The notes: generated from the letters alone by a model not told the origin. A stretch of DNA of 64,000 nucleotides from Kiloniellaceae bacterium (GCA_021776175.1 JAJFGJ010000034.1:1-64000); one strand, 5' to 3'; positions 18,138-29,004 are shown, counted from the first letter of the stretch. Made by a program: numbers and translations.

Positions 18138-18626
18138 GCGCAAGTAAACCGGCAGGTCGAGCGACGGCGGCTCCGCGCCCGCGTCCTTAAGCAGGGCGTG
18201 AACCTGACCGCGATGATGGGTCTCATGATTGAACACGGTCGCCAGGATTTGCCAGACTGGCATGGTCCAGGGCTTGCCCCTGGTGTCGCGAAAGGCGCAA
18301 TCGGCGGCCAGCGCCGCCTCTCCTAGGGCGTCGACCTGGGCGACGATGCGGGCATCCTCCGCCTCGCGGGCCACGCGCAGTTCGACGAGGTCGTCGTGCA
18401 GGACCTGGTCCAGCTTGAGGTCGCTGGGGCTTATCCCATTCAGGCGCGGGAACCAGAGGTAATCGACGACCAAGAGGTGGTTCAAGGTTTTGAGAATCGA
18501 ACCGAAGTAGGCGGCGGCGCGATCCTTGCGGCATTCGGCCCCGCTTAAGAGGGCGGCGGCGTCGTACACGGTACGATTCGCCCAGGCGTTATAGCCTGCC
18601 AAGGTTTGAAATTGCGTAGCTAACAT
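18126..18626 (-). CDS. DinB family protein
   Basis: This 166-residue four-helix-bundle protein has a metal-binding histidine pattern: a helix with TLNHLLVVDYLWFPRL (first His) and VFNHETHHRGQVHALL (HxxxH triad). The DinB/YfiT superfamily holds divalent-metal proteins, some acting as thiol-dependent S-transferases; this one resembles the damage-inducible DinB group, whose function is uncertain. The start at 18626 fits the family; an upstream extension to 18725 encodes no recognisable sequence. Downstream of an aminotransferase on the same strand, 23 bp away. Confidence 0.88.
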   Translation of the reverse strand: MLATQFQTLAGYNAWANRTVYDAAALLSGAECRKDRAAAYFGSILKTLNHLLVVDYLWFPRLNGISPSDLKLDQVLHDDLVELRVAREAEDARIVAQVDALGEAALAADCAFRDTRGKPWTMPVWQILATVFNHETHHRGQVHALLKDAGAEPPSLDLPVYLRSIG

Positions 18627-18649
18627 GATGCTGTTCCTAAACTGTGCGG

Positions 18650-19836
18650 TTAAAGCGGCTTGGAGAGGATCGGCTCCAGACGATCCAGGGCTTCTGACAG
18701 GCGTGCGGTGGAGCTCGCGAAGCACAGCCGCATGTGGCCTTCCCCACCGGGTCCGAAGGCCGAGCCCGGTGCTAGGCCGATGTTGGTTTCCTCGAGGATT
18801 TGCTTGGCGTAGGCGAGGCTGTCGCTCAAGCCTTCAACCCCGAAAAAAGCATAGAACGCACCCATGGGCCTGGCGATGCGCACGCGCGGCAGGGCGGACA
18901 GGCGCTGGAACACGAGCTCGCCACCGCGCCGGCAGCGCTCGACCGTTTCATGCACGTAGTCCTCGCCGTCGCGAATAGCGGTCAGGCAAGCGTATTGCTG
19001 GAAATGCGGCGCGCCCGAGGTGTTGAATTCGATCAGGCGGCCGAGGGTTTCGATAAAAGACGGCGGCGTGATCAACCAACCCATGCGCCAACCGGTCATG
19101 GCCCAGGCCTTGGAAAAACTGTTGACCACGATCAGTGGATCCTCGGGTTCGCTGATTTCCAGGAACGAGGGTGCCGCCCTGCGGCCGGTTTCCTGGCCGT
19201 CGAAAATGAAACGCGCGTAGACCTCGTCGGCGATCATCCAGATACCCTTGTCCCGGCACATCTCGAGGACCGTATGCTGTTCCTCCCTGCTCATGATCCA
19301 ACCCGTGGGATTGCCGGGCGAGGCGATGAAGATCGCGCGCGTGCGTTCGTCGAGCGCTCCGGCCAGGCGGTCGAGGTCGAGTTTGAAACCGCCGTCCGGC
19401 AGGCCGTCCAGTTGGACCGCGCGGACCACCCCGCCGGCGATCTGGATCGCCGACATGATGTTGGGCCACACCGGGGTCACCACGACCACGTTATCGCCGG
19501 CGCCAACCATGGCTTGCAGGACCATCATGATGCCGCTCATGCCCGAACAGGTGAGCGACACCCGCTCCGCCGCGCAGTCGATATCGTAAAGCTCGCTCGT
19601 GTATGCGGCGATCGCCTCGCGCAACTCGGGTATGCCGTGCTTATGGGTATAGAAGGTTTTGCCGGCTTTCATGGCGTCGCTCGCGGCATCGCAGATGAAG
19701 GCCGGCGTCGGTTGGTCTCCCTCGCCGACCCACAACGCGATTAGGTCTTTCCGCCCAAAGCCAAGATCGAAAACTTGCTGAATGCGCGAAGTTTCAAGGC
19801 TCGCGATCTCGGGGCGCAGGGGGGCGGGCAACTCGT

Positions 19837-19840
<4 letters not shown>
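18650..19840 (-). CDS. PLP-dependent aminotransferase, class I/II
   Basis: This 396-residue fold-type I aminotransferase has [25 protein letters not shown] (PLP-contacting Asp and Tyr) and [16 protein letters not shown], where the Lys is the Schiff-base residue. [19 protein letters not shown] at the C-terminus holds the substrate-carboxylate Arg. It resembles aspartate-type transaminases of the group annotated as pyridoxal-dependent aminotransferases; the amino donor is not certain. Its ATG overlaps the stop of the acetoacetyl-CoA synthetase gene (ATGA), so the two are co-translated. Confidence 0.92.
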
Positions 19841-21801
<1,961 letters not shown>

Positions 21802-21983
21802 GTCTTGGCTCCGTCGCGTGGTCTCGCCCGAACACCCCCAATATCGAAGGCCTAGCTGGCAAGGCCGCGAGTATGGCCGAGCGCGCTTGCCCACTCCACC
21901 CCCATGCGTGAACATTCCCGCATGGCAGGGTTGAGCGGATACCGTCTGGTCGCGCCCGCCTCGCGGGCGTAAGTTTTAAACAC

Positions 21984-22931
21984 ATGACCAGCGACAGCGG
22001 CATGGCCGCACGCCTCGACCGCATCCCGGCGCCGATTCAAGGCGCCCTTTATATGATCTTCGCCTCGGCGTGCTTCGCCGTGATGAACGCGCTCATCCGC
22101 TTGGCGGCGGTGGAGCTTGAGCCCCTGCAAATCGCGTTTCTACGCAATTTCTTCGCCCTCTCCTTCATGATGCCCTGGCTCTTGCGGGTCGGCCTCAAGG
22201 GTTTGGCGACCGAGCGTCTGAATTTTCATATCTGGCGCGGCGTTATCGGCTTCGTCGCCATGGTGTGCTGGTTCACCTCGGTCGCGCGCCTGCCCTTGAG
22301 CGAGGCCGTGGCCCTCAACTTCACGGTGCCGCTGTTCGCGACCGTCGCGGCGGCCGTGTTCCTGAAAGAGATCGTGCGCGCCCGGCGCTGGAGCGCGACC
22401 GCCGCCGGCTTCCTGGGGGTGCTCGTCATTCTGCGCCCGGGGTTCACGGAATTTACCCCGCTCATGGCCCTGCCCATAATCGCGGCGGCCTTCATGGCCT
22501 GTTCAATTACCTTAGTTAAGCGTTTGTCCGATACCGAGGGCGTTGCCGCGATCGTGCTCTATCAGAACCTGGTGCTGACGATCATTTCCATCGTGCCGGC
22601 GCTATTGGTGTGGCGCTGGCCCAGCGGTTCGGTCTGGATCTACGTGGTCGGCGTGGGCTTCGTGGCGACCCTTGCACACCTGTCCTTGACCCGCGCCTAT
22701 ACCAAGGCCGATGCCTCTGCGATCATTCCCTTCGATTACGCGCGCCTGCCCTTTGTCGCGCTGCTGGCGTACTTTTTGTTTGGAGAAACCGCCGATGTCT
22801 GGACCTGGGCCGGGGCCGGAGTGATCGCCGCCTCCTCGGTCTATATCGCCAGGCGCGAGGCCGTCGTCGCGCGCGAGGACCGGCGCCGCGCCAGCCGCGC
22901 CGCCGGCGAATCCGCCAAGGCGCGGCCGTGA
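21984..22931 (+). CDS. DMT-superfamily (EamA) exporter
   Basis: This 315-residue inner-membrane protein has about ten hydrophobic helices arranged as two EamA repeats. The first repeat shows PIQGALYMIFASACFAVMNA and ARLPLSEAVALNFTVPLF; the second ends with FDYARLPFVALLAYFLFGE. These are typical drug/metabolite transporter motifs. The substrate is unknown; family members export amino acids, purines or other metabolites. It is divergent from aacS with about 180 bp between, and its stop is 5 bp from the convergent YkvA gene. Confidence 0.9.
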   Translation: MTSDSGMAARLDRIPAPIQGALYMIFASACFAVMNALIRLAAVELEPLQIAFLRNFFALSFMMPWLLRVGLKGLATERLNFHIWRGVIGFVAMVCWFTSVARLPLSEAVALNFTVPLFATVAAAVFLKEIVRARRWSATAAGFLGVLVILRPGFTEFTPLMALPIIAAAFMACSITLVKRLSDTEGVAAIVLYQNLVLTIISIVPALLVWRWPSGSVWIYVVGVGFVATLAHLSLTRAYTKADASAIIPFDYARLPFVALLAYFLFGETADVWTWAGAGVIAASSVYIARREAVVAREDRRRASRAAGESAKARP

Positions 22932-22935
22932 GATA

Positions 22936-23334
22936 TTAGCCGCGTAGCTTGGACAGGGCCTGGCGGGCCTTCTCGCGGTGCTCGCCGGTGACGTGCTTAG
23001 AGATGGTCTGGTAAGCGATGTAGAAGACGGTCGCGTCGTCGGTAAAGCCCAGGCCAGTTAGAAAATCGGGAATAACGTCGAGCGGGATCACGAAGTAGGC
23101 CAAGGCCCCCATGATCACGGCCTTGACCTGAATCGGCGTCGCCCGATCGCGGGCGCAATAGTAGGCCGCGATCGCGTCCTCGACGAAGGGGACATGGCTG
23201 GCGACTCTTTGAACTTTGCGCCAGAACCCGCCCTCGACTTCCTCCCGGTCGCGCTCGAAGCGCTCGGGGTCATAGGGTGTCAGGGCTTGGCCGGCGGCCT
23301 CGGAAGTTTCCGCGTGCTTGTCGCCATCGTGCAT
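22936..23334 (-). CDS. YkvA/DUF1232 family protein
   Basis: This 132-residue protein has the DUF1232 core KAVIMGALAYFVIPLDVIPD followed by GFTDDATVFYIAYQTI, a conserved hairpin of hydrophobic helices with the PxDxIPD motif. Family members are small membrane-associated proteins of unknown role. The N-terminal 45 residues are charged and probably disordered. Start chosen at ATG 23334, since the frame upstream runs through the antisense of the neighbouring dehydrogenase. Confidence 0.88.
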   Translation of the reverse strand: MHDGDKHAETSEAAGQALTPYDPERFERDREEVEGGFWRKVQRVASHVPFVEDAIAAYYCARDRATPIQVKAVIMGALAYFVIPLDVIPDFLTGLGFTDDATVFYIAYQTISKHVTGEHREKARQALSKLRG

Positions 23335-23478
23335 GGCCTTGGATATGGGACGATCCGGCGCCGGGCGCAACGCGAAAGGCGTAGCCTGTAAACCGGCGGA
23401 ATTCCGCCCTCGCCAGCGCCGGGGCGGTCTGCTATAGAGCCCGCCGATTTCATAAGTCCGCGAAGGGAGACCAGGGCC

Positions 23479-24234
23479 ATGGATGTGCGAGGACATGGGG
23501 CGATCGTAACCGGAGGCGGTTCCGGGCTGGGCGCTGCGACGGCGCGCGCCTTGGCCGGCGCCGGGGCCAAGGTTTGCGTGCTGGACATCAACGCCGAGGC
23601 CGTGGCCGCGCTCGCCGAGGAAATCGGTGGCTTGGGCCTGGTTTGCGACGTGGCCAGCGCCGAGGCGGCGGAAGCCGCGGTCGCTCAGGCCCGCGAGGCC
23701 CATGGGCCGTGCCGGATCCTGGTCAATTGCGCCGGGATCGCGCCGGCCAAGCGCATCGTCGGCCGTAACGGCCCCATGGCGCTGGCCGATTTCGAACAAG
23801 TCATCCGCATCAACCTGATCGGCAGCTTCAACCTGCTGCGCCTGGCCGCCGCCGACATGGCCGGGGCGGAGGCGTTGGAGGACGGCGAGCGCGGGGTCGT
23901 GGTCTCGACCTCCTCGGTCGCGGCGGTCGAGGGCCAGCTCGGCCAGGCGGCCTATGCCGCCTCCAAGGCTGGGATCATCGGCATGATGCTGCCCGCGGCG
24001 CGCGAGTTCGCCAAGACCGGGATCCGGGTTATGACCGTCGCGCCGGGCCTGATCGGCACGCCCTTGCTCTTGAACATGCCGCAAGAGGTGCAGGACAACT
24101 TGGCCGGCCAGGTGCCTTTCCCGCATCGCTTTGGCACGCCGGAGGAGTTCGCGGGCCTGATTATGCACATCGTCGAGAACCGCATGCTCAACGGCGATGT
24201 CATCCGCCTGGACGGCGCCATGCGCATGCAATGA
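23479..24234 (+). CDS. Short-chain dehydrogenase, 3-hydroxyacyl-CoA type II-like
   Basis: This 251-residue SDR has the NAD-binding GGGSGLG (residues about 12-18), the NCAG motif, and the catalytic Ser and Tyr-x-x-x-Lys in STSSVAAVEGQLGQAAYAAS followed by KAG. The C-terminal block with GTPLLLNMPQEVQ and PFPHRFGTPEEFAGL closely resembles the mitochondrial-type HSD10 / 3-hydroxyacyl-CoA dehydrogenase type II group. It probably oxidises 3-hydroxy-2-methylbutyryl- or 3-hydroxyacyl-CoA. It stands alone with its own promoter region. Confidence 0.9.
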   Translation: MDVRGHGAIVTGGGSGLGAATARALAGAGAKVCVLDINAEAVAALAEEIGGLGLVCDVASAEAAEAAVAQAREAHGPCRILVNCAGIAPAKRIVGRNGPMALADFEQVIRINLIGSFNLLRLAAADMAGAEALEDGERGVVVSTSSVAAVEGQLGQAAYAASKAGIIGMMLPAAREFAKTGIRVMTVAPGLIGTPLLLNMPQEVQDNLAGQVPFPHRFGTPEEFAGLIMHIVENRMLNGDVIRLDGAMRMQ

Positions 24235-24404
24235 CCGTTACGGCGTGTTCCAGGTGAAAATTGCGGCCTTAACCTCGGATTCCGGCCGAATTGTCTTGTC
24301 TTAGGCGTTGAAGCGGCCGGTTGCGTGGGCCATCTTGGCTTTGTACCGCCCGATTCGCGAACATCGCGGCACCCGGCGGTGCCGGGAGCGGTTAGTGAGG
24401 ACCG

Positions 24405-24818
24405 ATGGCGCATCTGCACGACGTTGGGCGATTTACCATGCCGCCGGGCTTGTCCGACATGGAGGCCTATGCGCGCGAGGCCTTCGCCACGATTCCAGAC
24501 GAGCTGCGCCAGCACTTGGGCGACGTCGTGGTTCAGGTCGAGGATTTTCCCGACGACGATACTCTCGAGGAAATGGACTGCGAAACACCCTTCGACTTGC
24601 TCGGCCTCTACCGTGGCGTGGACTTGGCGCGCAAGAGCGCGCAGGACATGCCTGAGGATATCGATACGGTCCACCTCTACCGGCGGCCGATCCTCGATTA
24701 CTGGTGCGAGTCCGGCGAGGACCTCGTCGATGTCGTGCGCCATGTCCTGATCCACGAAATAGGCCATCATCTCGGCCTGTCCGACGAGGACATGGATCGC
24801 ATCGAGGCGAGCGCCTAG
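24405..24818 (+). CDS. Minimal metalloprotease-like protein (zincin, PF06262 type)
   Basis: This 137-residue protein has a zinc motif HEIGHH at residues 117-122 (H117, E118, H121), with D127 as a possible third ligand. The N-terminal half contains EDFPDDDTLEEM and DLLGLYRGVDL, the pattern of the minimal MMP-like domain family (COG3824). Structures in this family show a small zincin fold; substrates are unknown and activity has rarely been shown. A GTGAGGA ribosome site lies 6 nt before the ATG. Confidence 0.9.
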   Translation: MAHLHDVGRFTMPPGLSDMEAYAREAFATIPDELRQHLGDVVVQVEDFPDDDTLEEMDCETPFDLLGLYRGVDLARKSAQDMPEDIDTVHLYRRPILDYWCESGEDLVDVVRHVLIHEIGHHLGLSDEDMDRIEASA

Positions 24819-24856
24819 ACCGATCTGTCTATACAGACTGGTCTGTAGCCCATCAA

Positions 24857-26482
24857 TTAATCTTCCCTGGCCACGAAGTCGAGTGATTGCCGTGCCGTGC
24901 GCAAACCGAAACGGCGCTTTATCGGGAATGCCAGGAGGCGGTTTGCCCCCGCGAGGAGATCGCTGCGCCCCGGTATTTGCGGCGCTACGAGAAATTCTTC
25001 GCGCGCCGCCATGAAGGTTTTGAGCTGGTGCGCGGCCACGATGTATTCGAACTGCCCGTGGTCCAAAAGGCGGTTAGTTGTTGCCTCGAAAAACGCCTCT
25101 GGATCCTCGACTTGCCACGGCCGGGTGTCGAGATTCTTATCGACGTAGGCCGCATTGCGCCCAAGGAAGCAGGCCATCTGCAACAAGCCATGCGGCCAAA
25201 GCGCCGGTGTGCGGCCACACAGGTGGCGCACGGCGTTTGCAAATGTGATGGCGTGGGTGAAATCAAGCCAGCCGACATTCTCGGAAACCGGCCCGTCATT
25301 ACGCGCCTCAACAGCCCGGTCGAAATGAAGCAAGTTCCAAGCGGCGGCCCCCAACAGGGCGTCATAGAGTCCTTGAGGATTGCCAGCGAAATCAAGGCAA
25401 CGTTCCAGAGCTTTACGAACACCTAGACCAATGAAATCGGCCGGCATGGGCTCCTGGCCCCTATCGTGCGATCTTTCCGCTTCCGGCCATGCACGCAGAA
25501 CCCGCGCGTAGTCTTTGAATTCGGGGATCAAGTCTTCGCGGGAGGCAAAAATGAGCGAGCGCACCAGCGCCAGCAACAAGTGTTCTGTCACCTCCGGTCC
25601 CAGACATTCGATCAGCTGCCCGGTTTTGAGGGTGTAGATCGCGGAATGACCAAAGTCGGCGTAGTGCGCCAGAGTTGCGCGTGCCAAGACACCCTCTATA
25701 TCGCTATAGCTCAAGCCAGTAGCCAAGGCGCCACGGACTTGGGCGCAGGCCACCGCCTCATCCTCGGCCTCTATCGCCGATACCAGGGTATCCGGGTCGT
25801 AGTCCGCTTGGCCTTGCGGATAGGGGAATCTCGGTTGGCGCAGGCTGTCCCAGGCCATATGGCCTACGGCCTCAACCAGGGTGGATAAACTCAGTACAGG
25901 GTCACCGGCCGCCTTCTCGGCGCGTAAGGCCAGCCAATCTGCGCTGGTGGCATAAGCATGTGTTGTGCCGAATTCGAGGTGGTCGTGAGTCCAGCCGATT
26001 GTGGCGCGTATAGCATCCAGGGGATCGCGTCCGGCGCGCGTCAGGCGGGCAATCTCGCGCGCCATACGGTCGACTTCGTGATCGGGAAAGGAGTCTGCAA
26101 GTGCGGCCAGCGCCGCCACCGCCCGCTCTGCCGCCGGGGGGTCGCTCGGGTCCAGCCATAGCTTGCCGTCCACAACCCGCACCGGGTAGCGACGCAGGCG
26201 GTCGCCCCCAACCAAGGTCTCGCCGCTCTCTAAATCGAATTTCCAATTGTGCCAGTTGCAGGTCAGGAGGCAGGTGCCCTGATCGCTCTCGCTCAACACG
26301 CCTTCGCTTAGGGGAAAACCTTCATGTGGGCACCGGTTGTTGCAGGCGTGCACGGTCTCGCCTCGTAAGAAGATAACGATCTGTTTGCGCCCGTGTTTGA
26401 CGACCAAGCGCCCGTGCGTGCGCAGAGTCTCCAAATCCGCAATAGGAACGAAGGGGCCCTCGTCTGACATTCCCTTGGGCAT
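24857..26482 (-). CDS. Rieske 2Fe-2S protein with large histidine-rich helical domain
   Basis: This is a 541-residue protein. Residues 10-110 are a Rieske ferredoxin domain: C51-x-H53 in CNNRCPH and C75-x-x-H78 in CNWHNW supply the cluster ligands. Residues about 118-541 form a helical domain I cannot place. It is rich in histidines on helices (H166, H168, H175, H208, H273, H279, H386, H410, H420, H485), which could bind a metal or cofactor. It lacks the 2-His-1-carboxylate signature of ring-hydroxylating oxygenases, though distant likeness to questin-oxidase-type domains is conceivable. GAGGAG 8 nt upstream supports the start. It is divergent from a SufR-like regulator, suggesting Fe-S-dependent control. 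The substrate is unknown. Confidence 0.82.
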   Translation of the reverse strand: MPKGMSDEGPFVPIADLETLRTHGRLVVKHGRKQIVIFLRGETVHACNNRCPHEGFPLSEGVLSESDQGTCLLTCNWHNWKFDLESGETLVGGDRLRRYPVRVVDGKLWLDPSDPPAAERAVAALAALADSFPDHEVDRMAREIARLTRAGRDPLDAIRATIGWTHDHLEFGTTHAYATSADWLALRAEKAAGDPVLSLSTLVEAVGHMAWDSLRQPRFPYPQGQADYDPDTLVSAIEAEDEAVACAQVRGALATGLSYSDIEGVLARATLAHYADFGHSAIYTLKTGQLIECLGPEVTEHLLLALVRSLIFASREDLIPEFKDYARVLRAWPEAERSHDRGQEPMPADFIGLGVRKALERCLDFAGNPQGLYDALLGAAAWNLLHFDRAVEARNDGPVSENVGWLDFTHAITFANAVRHLCGRTPALWPHGLLQMACFLGRNAAYVDKNLDTRPWQVEDPEAFFEATTNRLLDHGQFEYIVAAHQLKTFMAAREEFLVAPQIPGRSDLLAGANRLLAFPIKRRFGLRTARQSLDFVARED

Positions 26483-26500
26483 TAATCTCGCTCCTCATGG

Positions 26501-26567
26501 TTTATAAAGAATATCCTTTAGAAACATAATGGCGGCCAAGAACTTATGAAAGAAAATTCTTTATAAA
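26501..26567. promoter_or_regulatory. 12-bp inverted repeat between Rieske gene and regulator
   Basis: TTTATAAAGAAT at 26501-26512 is repeated in inverse as ATTCTTTATAAA at 26556-26567. Centres are 55 bp apart, about five helical turns, so two bound dimers would face the same side. The second arm contains the perfect palindrome CTTTATAAAG. A direct repeat GCGGCCAAGAA / GCGGCCAAAAA (near 26532 and 26575) is interleaved. The region is markedly A/T-rich. These are the probable binding sites of the regulator at 26608. Confidence 0.6.
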
Positions 26568-26607
26568 GTCCTTGCGGCCAAAAATTATCTAAGCGAGCAT
26601 CCCTCCC

Positions 26608-27288
26608 ATGGTTGAAACAATCAACAAACCTAAAACCGGCAACACGCGCCGCTCCCTGCTCGACAGTCTAAAACGCAAAGGGGGTCAGGAGGCCGGTGCA
26701 CTGGCGAAACATCTAGGAGTTACCGCTATGGCGGTGCGTCAGCATCTCTATGCTTTGGAAGCCGAGGGCATAGTTGCGGTGACGCAAGAGCCGCGCCCGC
26801 TTGGCCGCCCGGTCAAGCTCTGGGCTCTGACACCAAGCGCGGAGCCTTTTTTCCCCGACGGTCACTCAGACCTGACGCTGGGTTTGTTAGATGCCATGAC
26901 GGCTACGTTCGGGACACGCGGTTTAGACAAGCTTCTGGCTGTACGCACGGTTGCGCAAGCCGAAGCCTATAGGGCGCGCATCAAGCCGCAAGAATCACTG
27001 AAGCGTCGCTTACAGGCTCTGGCAAAAATTCGTAGCGAAGAGGGTTACATGGCCGAAGTGCGCACCGCAGGTCGCGGTGAATACTTGCTAATCGAAAATC
27101 ATTGTCCGGTCTGTGCCGCCGCCCGTGCCTGCCGGAGCTTGTGCCGGGGGGAGCTTGAGTTGTTCCGTGGAGTACTGGGGCCTGGTGTGGAGGTGGAACG
27201 GATCGATCACATCTTGACCGGCGCCCGGCGCTGCAGCTACCGCGTGCGGCGCGCCAAGGAAGTTCGAGCGAAGGAGCGCACGTCTTGA
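26608..27288 (+). CDS. SufR-like Fe-S cluster transcriptional regulator
   Basis: This is a 226-residue regulator. The N-terminal winged helix is clear (residues about 14-75: LAKHLGVTAMAVRQHLYALEA, then GRPVKLWAL). The C-terminal half carries C166, C169, C175, C179 and C209 in NHCPVCAAARACRSLC, LFRGVL and ARRCSYRV. The spacing C-x12-C-x29-C matches the 4Fe-4S ligand region of SufR/ArsR-like Fe-S regulators, and E182/E184 follow as in that family. It therefore probably senses Fe-S or iron/oxygen status and represses the divergent Rieske gene and its own operon. The downstream sulfatase start overlaps its stop. Confidence 0.83.
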   Translation: MVETINKPKTGNTRRSLLDSLKRKGGQEAGALAKHLGVTAMAVRQHLYALEAEGIVAVTQEPRPLGRPVKLWALTPSAEPFFPDGHSDLTLGLLDAMTATFGTRGLDKLLAVRTVAQAEAYRARIKPQESLKRRLQALAKIRSEEGYMAEVRTAGRGEYLLIENHCPVCAAARACRSLCRGELELFRGVLGPGVEVERIDHILTGARRCSYRVRRAKEVRAKERTS

Positions 27289-28778
27289 AACCCAAACATC
27301 CGAACATCCTTATTTTTATGAGTGACAATCAGCCGGCGGAGCTGCTGGGCTGCTATGGCAACGATGAAATTCATACCCCGCATCTCGACCGCTTGGCGGG
27401 AGGTGGAATACGCTTCGACAACGCGTTTTGCGTGAACGCCATGTGCTCGCCTTGCCGGGCGTCGGTGCTGACAGGATTGATGCCCTCGCAACATGGTATC
27501 CATACCTGGCTCGACGATGGGGTTATGGATTCTTGGCCGGATAAATGGAATGCCATCGGGGAATTCAGGTCTTTCCCCACCGTCCTCAAGGAAAATGGCT
27601 ATCTGACCGCCTTGATCGGAAAATATCATCTGGGTGTGCCATTCGAGCCTCAGAACGGCTTCGACCACTGGATCACCTTTCCGCACGGACACACGATGGA
27701 TTTCCACAACACCACCATCATCGATGGCGATGAAAGGTATGTTTTCGAAGGCCACAGTGTCGATTACTTCACCCAGAAATCGGTCGAGTTCCTCGATGCC
27801 TACGACCGCAAGGCGGGGGCGCCGTTCTTTTTGTTCGTGCCCTACAACGGGCCGTACGGCCACTGGCCTGCGGTTAAGGGGCCGGCCGATAACCGCTTCG
27901 CGCATCTCTATGACGAAACCGAGATGCACTCCGTGCCGCGCGAAGGGCTGAGCAAGGAAACCATCGACCGCTTTATGCGCCGCACCCACGAATACACCCG
28001 CGAGGAAAACTACGCCTATCACTTGAGAATACCGAACGACCTGGAGACTCTGCGCAATTATTTCTCGCAGATGAGCATGGTCGACGACGGCGTTGGACGA
28101 ATCCATGACGCGCTTCGCCGCAACGATCTAAGCCAAGACACCCTCGTCGTCTACACGGCGGACCACGGCTATTCTCTCGGCCACAACGGTTTTTGGGGGC
28201 ACGGCCAATCGACCTGGCCGTCCAATATGCATCACGCCGCCTTCAACATTCCGCTCATTGTCGCGCGTCATGAGCATATCGAAGCGTCTCAGGTTCGTGG
28301 CGACCTCGCCAGCCAACTCGATCTCTTCGCCACACTCCTCGACTACATCGGGCTCGACGCTAAGAACCTGAATGGCCGATCGGATTCGCGCAGCTTCGCG
28401 CCCTTGCTGAACGGCAAACCCTGTACTTGGCGCGACGCGGTCTTCATGGAACAAGAAGAAACGCGGGCGATCAGGACCGCGCGATGGCTGTACATGATGC
28501 GCTTTAAGGGCAGCGCGGAGCATCCTCTGAAAGACGAGATGTACGACCTGTCGAACGACCCCAAGGAAAGAAAGAACCTGGCCAAGGATCCAAGTTATGC
28601 GGAAATCGCGTCCGAACTTTCACAAAGGATCACCGCGTTTTTCGACACACATAGCGACCCACGTTACGATCTATGGAAGGGCGGAACGGCCAAGTCGAAC
28701 TCCGACGCGCCATGGTTGTGGAAAGAGGCCTGGGGAGACGACTGGGAGCCCAATTTCGGTGGCAGCCTTGGGGACTAA
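27285..28778 (+). CDS. Formylglycine-dependent sulfatase
   Basis: This 497-residue alkaline-phosphatase-superfamily hydrolase has the sulfatase signature CSPCRASVLTG starting at C54, the residue converted to formylglycine. Metal ligands include D14 and N15 (SDNQ, where most sulfatases have Asp-Asp) and TADHGYSLGHNG near residue 290. IGKYHLG and WGHGQSTW are further active-site blocks. There is no signal peptide, so it is probably cytoplasmic. The start is TTG 27285, preceded by AAGGAG at 8 nt and overlapping the regulator stop (TTGA), so both are one operon. A formylglycine-generating enzyme must lie elsewhere. The substrate is unknown; sulfate esters or phosphonate-like monoesters are possible. 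Confidence 0.93.
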   Translation: MKPKHPNILIFMSDNQPAELLGCYGNDEIHTPHLDRLAGGGIRFDNAFCVNAMCSPCRASVLTGLMPSQHGIHTWLDDGVMDSWPDKWNAIGEFRSFPTVLKENGYLTALIGKYHLGVPFEPQNGFDHWITFPHGHTMDFHNTTIIDGDERYVFEGHSVDYFTQKSVEFLDAYDRKAGAPFFLFVPYNGPYGHWPAVKGPADNRFAHLYDETEMHSVPREGLSKETIDRFMRRTHEYTREENYAYHLRIPNDLETLRNYFSQMSMVDDGVGRIHDALRRNDLSQDTLVVYTADHGYSLGHNGFWGHGQSTWPSNMHHAAFNIPLIVARHEHIEASQVRGDLASQLDLFATLLDYIGLDAKNLNGRSDSRSFAPLLNGKPCTWRDAVFMEQEETRAIRTARWLYMMRFKGSAEHPLKDEMYDLSNDPKERKNLAKDPSYAEIASELSQRITAFFDTHSDPRYDLWKGGTAKSNSDAPWLWKEAWGDDWEPNFGGSLGD

Positions 28779-28797
28779 GTATAGCGGGTCACGCTGG

Positions 28798-28816
28798 CGA
28801 TGGAGTAGGTCCATCG
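28798..28816 (+). terminator. Weak stem-loop after the sulfatase gene
   Basis: CGATGGA and TCCATCG form a 7-bp stem over a 5-nt loop 20 bp after the stop codon. There is no T-run, so factor-independent termination is doubtful. Confidence 0.3.
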
Positions 28817-29004
28817 TGTCGTGGCACGTCCTCACAATCGCGTGAGGTGAAGCGGCCTTACCGCTGAAAGGGGCTCGGCCCGGCGCGTGTGACACTAGCC
28901 GCCGCACCTCGCGGCCGGCGCATCAACCGACGCTTAATAAAGGTGTCTCAAATTGAGGCTCGGTTGTGGCGATGTGGGGCCTGGAAGATGAAAGACACGG
29001 CGAT

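Noticed and set aside
18800..19744. Plus-strand open frame opposite the aminotransferase gene
   Set aside because: Antisense shadow; the aminotransferase frame has all catalytic motifs.
23335..24231. Upstream extension of the YkvA gene
   Set aside because: It is antisense to the short-chain dehydrogenase and contains no domain.
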